A DNA stretch of 64,000 nucleotides, taken from positions 186,001 through 250,000 of the forward strand of contig NZ_BMLT01000004.1 of NCBI RefSeq assembly GCF_014645375.1, written 5' to 3'. The translations under genes and the position numbers were made by a program. Under the pieces are notes generated by a model, which was given only the letters and a program-made list of their open reading frames with translations, ran no database searches and was not told the DNA's origin. Shown here piece after piece: positions 61,306 through 64,000 of the stretch. How positions within the stretch are numbered: position 1 is the first letter of the stretch; each line of letters begins with the position of its first letter. The stretch is from Marinobacterium nitratireducens. Its GTDB lineage: Bacteria > Pseudomonadota > Gammaproteobacteria > Pseudomonadales > Balneatricaceae.

Positions 61306-61648
61306 TTCCAGAGCATATAAGCCGGCACCGGGATCCCTTTAGTCGCCGACGAGCACTGGGAGTCTTTTTCGAAGAGGCCCGTCAGGGGCGAGGCATGGAT
61401 GCCGAGCCGCAGATCCGGCACAGGGACGTGCCGTGAGCTGCGCCCGGAAAAGACTTCCAGCGCGCAGTGAAGCCGAAGGCCGGGATCTTAGGGCGTCGTC
61501 TTGTTGTAGAGAGCCTTTGCTTACTTTTCTTTTCACGCAAAAGAAAAGTAAGTCGCCGAGAGGCGAAAAAGAAGCGATCCGGTTAGCACTCTGTGGACGG
61601 AAACCAATCGATCTGCAATACGATCGATATTGCGGGTTGCGGCGCATT
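61306..61648. repeat. Long direct repeat, copy A
   Basis: Matches 62330-62684 for nearly all its length in the same orientation, with scattered substitutions and small gaps (for example GAGGCGAGGCATGGATGCCG versus GGGGCGAGGCATGGATGCCG). It contains the motif CACGCAAAAGAAAAGTAAG and a TTTACTTTTCTTTTC-like inverted partner, a common interspersed element. Non-coding. Confidence 0.85.
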
Positions 61649-61681
61649 TCAGTCCGTGCGTTCGATCAGCGATGACAGTGA

Positions 61682-62164
61682 TTACACCGCGTATTCGGTC
61701 GGGTCATTGAATTCCCGTTTGTGTCCCTCGAAGGCGTCGAAGAGCCGGCGGTGTGCGCGAAGGCCGTATTCGTCATCGCGCGTTTCGTAGGTACTTACCC
61801 AGTTGATGAGATTTTCGAGATGCTCATCCTGCGCCGCACTGGAGGCGAATTTCTCGGGTTCCCAGGGGCGAGCGCGGCAGTGAGCGACGCAGGTTTCGAC
61901 ACCGGGGTTGAGGAATACCAGCTCGTCGCACAGCGGCAGCACCGGTTCGAGAATATCCGCGTAGCAGCCTTCGATGATCCCGTGCCCGTTTGCCGCAATA
62001 AACCGCCGCACGTCCGCGACGCTGTCGTGCAGCGGGCGCCGCTCGATACCGCCGTCGAACGCGACCTCGTCCAGGGACAGGCGCGCCGCGGGATGGCGGG
62101 CGAGCAACCGGCGGGTGTAGGTGGTCTTGCCGGAACCGGCGTTGCCGAGAATGATGAGTTTCAT
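61682..62164 (-). CDS. P-loop nucleoside-monophosphate-kinase-like protein
   Basis: A 160-residue ATPase/kinase of the shikimate/adenylate-kinase-like type. Walker A is LGNAGSGKTTYTRRL (GNAGSGKT), RLSLDEVAFDGG the substrate-binding region, and LVFLNPGVETCVAHCRARPWEPEKF contains a lid-like basic segment. Substrate not recognised. The gene lies alone between two ~350-bp direct repeats, so a composite insertion or duplication is possible. The ATG at 62164 starts right at the Walker strand; the longer frame is in repeat sequence. Confidence 0.75.
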   Translation of the reverse strand: MKLIILGNAGSGKTTYTRRLLARHPAARLSLDEVAFDGGIERRPLHDSVADVRRFIAANGHGIIEGCYADILEPVLPLCDELVFLNPGVETCVAHCRARPWEPEKFASSAAQDEHLENLINWVSTYETRDDEYGLRAHRRLFDAFEGHKREFNDPTEYAV

Positions 62165-62329
62165 GGATACCCGTTTTGTTATTTTGGGTTCGGTTGGGCC
62201 GGCAGAATATTCAAGGCCGTAGAAAAGCCCCGGAAAGGATAGCAGAGGGTTTGGGAATATCGGGGCGGGCTCGCTCGCAGTCAGGATCACGGATCCTCTG
62301 AAGGCTTGCCACAAAGCCGTCCGTAGCAT

Positions 62330-62684
62330 TTCCAGAGCGCTTAAACAGCCACCCGGGTCCCGTTGGATGCCGACGAGCACTGGCAGTCTTATTTTGAACA
62401 GGCTAGCCAGCGGGCCCGACAGAGGCGAGGCATGGATGCCGAGCCTCAGATCCGGCACAGGGACGTGCCGTGAGCTGTGCCCGGAAAAGGCTACCAGCGC
62501 ACAATGAAGCCGAAGGCCGGCATCTTAGGGCGTCGTCTTGTTGTAGAGAGCCTTTGCTTATTTTTCCTTTCACGCAAAAGAAATGTAAGTCGCCAAGAGG
62601 CGAAAAAGAAGCGATCCGGTTAGCACTCTGTGGACGGAAACCAATCGATCTGCAATACGATCGATATTGCGGGTTGCGGCGCAT
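62330..62684. repeat. Long direct repeat, copy B
   Basis: The second copy of the element at 61306-61648, 1.02 kb further on and in the same orientation. It ends at ...TGCGGGTTGCGGCGCAT in both copies. Non-coding. Confidence 0.85.
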
Positions 62685-63095
62685 CTGAGCCCGCGTAGAT
62701 CGTGAAGGTCGGTGGCATTGCGCCTCCACCACCCTCCCCTTCGTGCATTCGATCATCGGCATAGGGTCGGAGGGTGGTTTGTATCCACCTACGTGCCCGC
62801 CGAATTCGCCCGGAGACCGGGCTCCTACGGGACAGCGGTATCGATCAGGCATGCGATTGGCGTTGCGGGTTACGGCGTGGTTTGGGTCTGCGGTAAACGT
62901 AAAGATCGTTGCAATTGCGCCTTCATCCACCCTCCGGTTCGTGCGTTCGATCAGCAGCCGAGGGGCGATTGAGTTTTATATCAGCAACGTGCAGGCCACA
63001 TTCGCCCCGGGGACGGCGCTCCCACAAGAGCAACAGCCCCTCCCCTCACGCCTACGCGTCACCCGTCACCCGTCACAACGTAACCCCCAACAACG
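62685..63095. other. Repeat-rich spacer upstream of the sucD terminator
   Basis: About 410 bases without a supported gene. Contains a REP-like CGCCCGGAGACCGGGCTCCT at ~62807-62826, CCCCGGGGACGGCGCTCCC at ~63007-63025 (same family) and the heptamer CGTCACC(CG) repeated at ~63057-63075. The reading frames seen here track the repeats on both strands. Confidence 0.4.
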
Positions 63096-63121
63096 AAAAA
63101 AGGCAGCCGAGGCTGCCTTTT
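63096..63121 (-). terminator. Intrinsic terminator of sucD
   Basis: GGCAGCC at 63102-63108 pairs with GGCTGCC at 63111-63117; on the minus strand the stem is followed by TTTTTT (63096-63101) and preceded by AAAA. A clear rho-independent terminator 28 bases after the sucD stop. Confidence 0.9.
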
Positions 63122-63148
63122 CGATTACCCGAAAAAAATCGGGCGATA

Positions 63149-64000
63149 TTACTTCACTTCCCAGCCGGTCAGTTCGGCCAGTGCCTTGCCGATGTCGGCC
63201 AGGGAGCGGACGGTCTTGACGCCTGCGTCTTCCAGGGCTGCGAATTTCTCGGCAGCGGTGCCTTTACCGCCGGAGATGATCGCGCCTGCGTGACCCATGC
63301 GCTTGCCAGCCGGAGCGGTGACGCCTGCGATGTAGGAGACGACCGGCTTGGTGACGTTGGCCTTGATGTAGGCAGCCGCTTCTTCCTCGGCGGAGCCGCC
63401 GATTTCACCGATCATGACGATGGCTTCGGTCTGCGGGTCCTTCTCGAACATCTCCAGGATGTCGATGAAGTTGGAGCCCGGGATCGGGTCGCCGCCGATG
63501 CCGACGCAGGTGGACTGGCCGAAGCCGGCGTCGGTGGTCTGCTTGACCGCTTCGTAGGTCAGGGTACCGGAACGGGATACGATACCGACCTTGCCCGGCA
63601 GGTGGATGTGACCCGGCATGATGCCGATCTTGCACTCGCCCGGAGTGATGACGCCCGGGCAGTTCGGGCCGATCAGGCGCACGCCCAGCTCGTCGCACTT
63701 CACCTTGCACTGCAGCATGTCCATCACCGGGATGTGCTCGGTGATGCAGACGATCAGCTTGATGCCGGCGTTGGCGGCTTCCAGGATGGAGTCCTTGCAG
63801 AACGGAGCCGGAACGTAGATCACGGACGCTTCCGCGCCGGTGGCTTCCACGGCTTCCTTGACGGTGTTGAACACCGGCAGGCCCAGGTGCTCGGTACCGC
63901 CCTTGCCCGGCGTGACACCGCCGACCATCTTGGTGCCGTACGCGATCGCCTGTTCGGAGTGGAAGGTACCCTGACCACCGGTGAAACCCTGGCAGATAAC
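63149..64000 (-). CDS. sucD: Succinyl-CoA ligase alpha subunit (5' partial)
   Basis: The last 283 residues of SucD; the frame remains open to the window edge (first visible residues [15 protein letters not shown]). It joins CoA and succinate in the TCA cycle with the SucC beta subunit. Visible: [20 protein letters not shown] (CoA-binding), [31 protein letters not shown], and the phospho-His in [18 protein letters not shown]. Only the first few N-terminal residues are missing. The gene would normally be preceded by sucC beyond the window edge. Confidence 0.97.
   Translation of the reverse strand, partial: VICQGFTGGQGTFHSEQAIAYGTKMVGGVTPGKGGTEHLGLPVFNTVKEAVEATGAEASVIYVPAPFCKDSILEAANAGIKLIVCITEHIPVMDMLQCKVKCDELGVRLIGPNCPGVITPGECKIGIMPGHIHLPGKVGIVSRSGTLTYEAVKQTTDAGFGQSTCVGIGGDPIPGSNFIDILEMFEKDPQTEAIVMIGEIGGSAEEEAAAYIKANVTKPVVSYIAGVTAPAGKRMGHAGAIISGGKGTAAEKFAALEDAGVKTVRSLADIGKALAELTGWEVK

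Overview
The window is about 64 kb of a high-GC chromosome, most likely from a halotolerant or marine gammaproteobacterium on the Pseudomonas/Oceanospirillales side. The evidence is the complete NAGGN osmolyte trio, an ErcA/ErcS'-type pair, a PA4519-like decarboxylase, TrhO, SelO, HtpG and a monocistronic-looking sucD end. No rRNA or tRNA gene was seen.

Region by region. 1-3.2 kb: end of the N-acetylglutaminylglutamine amide operon (amidotransferase, synthetase, M42 peptidase), followed by a MarR regulator. 3.9-24.7 kb: mostly housekeeping genes (M48 protease, trhO, hisC, PLP decarboxylase, CBS protein, PhzF, DUF1127, MocR regulator, ercA with a hybrid kinase, DksA-like, htpG, DUF599, selO, truncated globin, LON-domain protein). 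Two heptamer tandem repeats, a MITE-like element and a truncated RNase Z next to a truncated PAS gene interrupt it. 24.9-39.4 kb: a biosynthetic cluster on the minus strand. It encodes a single-module type I polyketide synthase, an alpha-oxoamine synthase, a LolA-like periplasmic protein, an outer-membrane barrel, an RND/MMPL transporter and a type II thioesterase, with an SDR reductase upstream. 39.8-54.4 kb: small accessory genes (GNAT, cupin, lipocalin, diguanylate cyclase, three metallopeptidase-like proteins, LysR with a deaminase, DUF3604, solitary DUF2384 antitoxin, HAD, OmpA-like barrel). 54.4-56 kb: one near-complete and two broken REP-associated (Y1) transposases with shared terminal repeats. 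56.2-59.8 kb: an AT-rich array of gene cassettes separated by attC-like sites with no integrase in view, carrying a frameshifted abiV. 60-64 kb: sulfotransferase, P-loop kinase between two ~350-bp direct repeats, and the end of sucD.

How the genes fit together. The PKS cluster is the main candidate for an undescribed system. KS-AT-DH-KR-ACP without a working ER or a thioesterase predicts an unsaturated acyl chain on ACP. The adjacent PLP oxoamine synthase could release it by decarboxylative condensation with an amino acid, giving an aminoketone lipid. The RND, LolA-like and barrel proteins look like a route for that lipid to the outer membrane. This is inference from domain content and gene order; no product has been shown.
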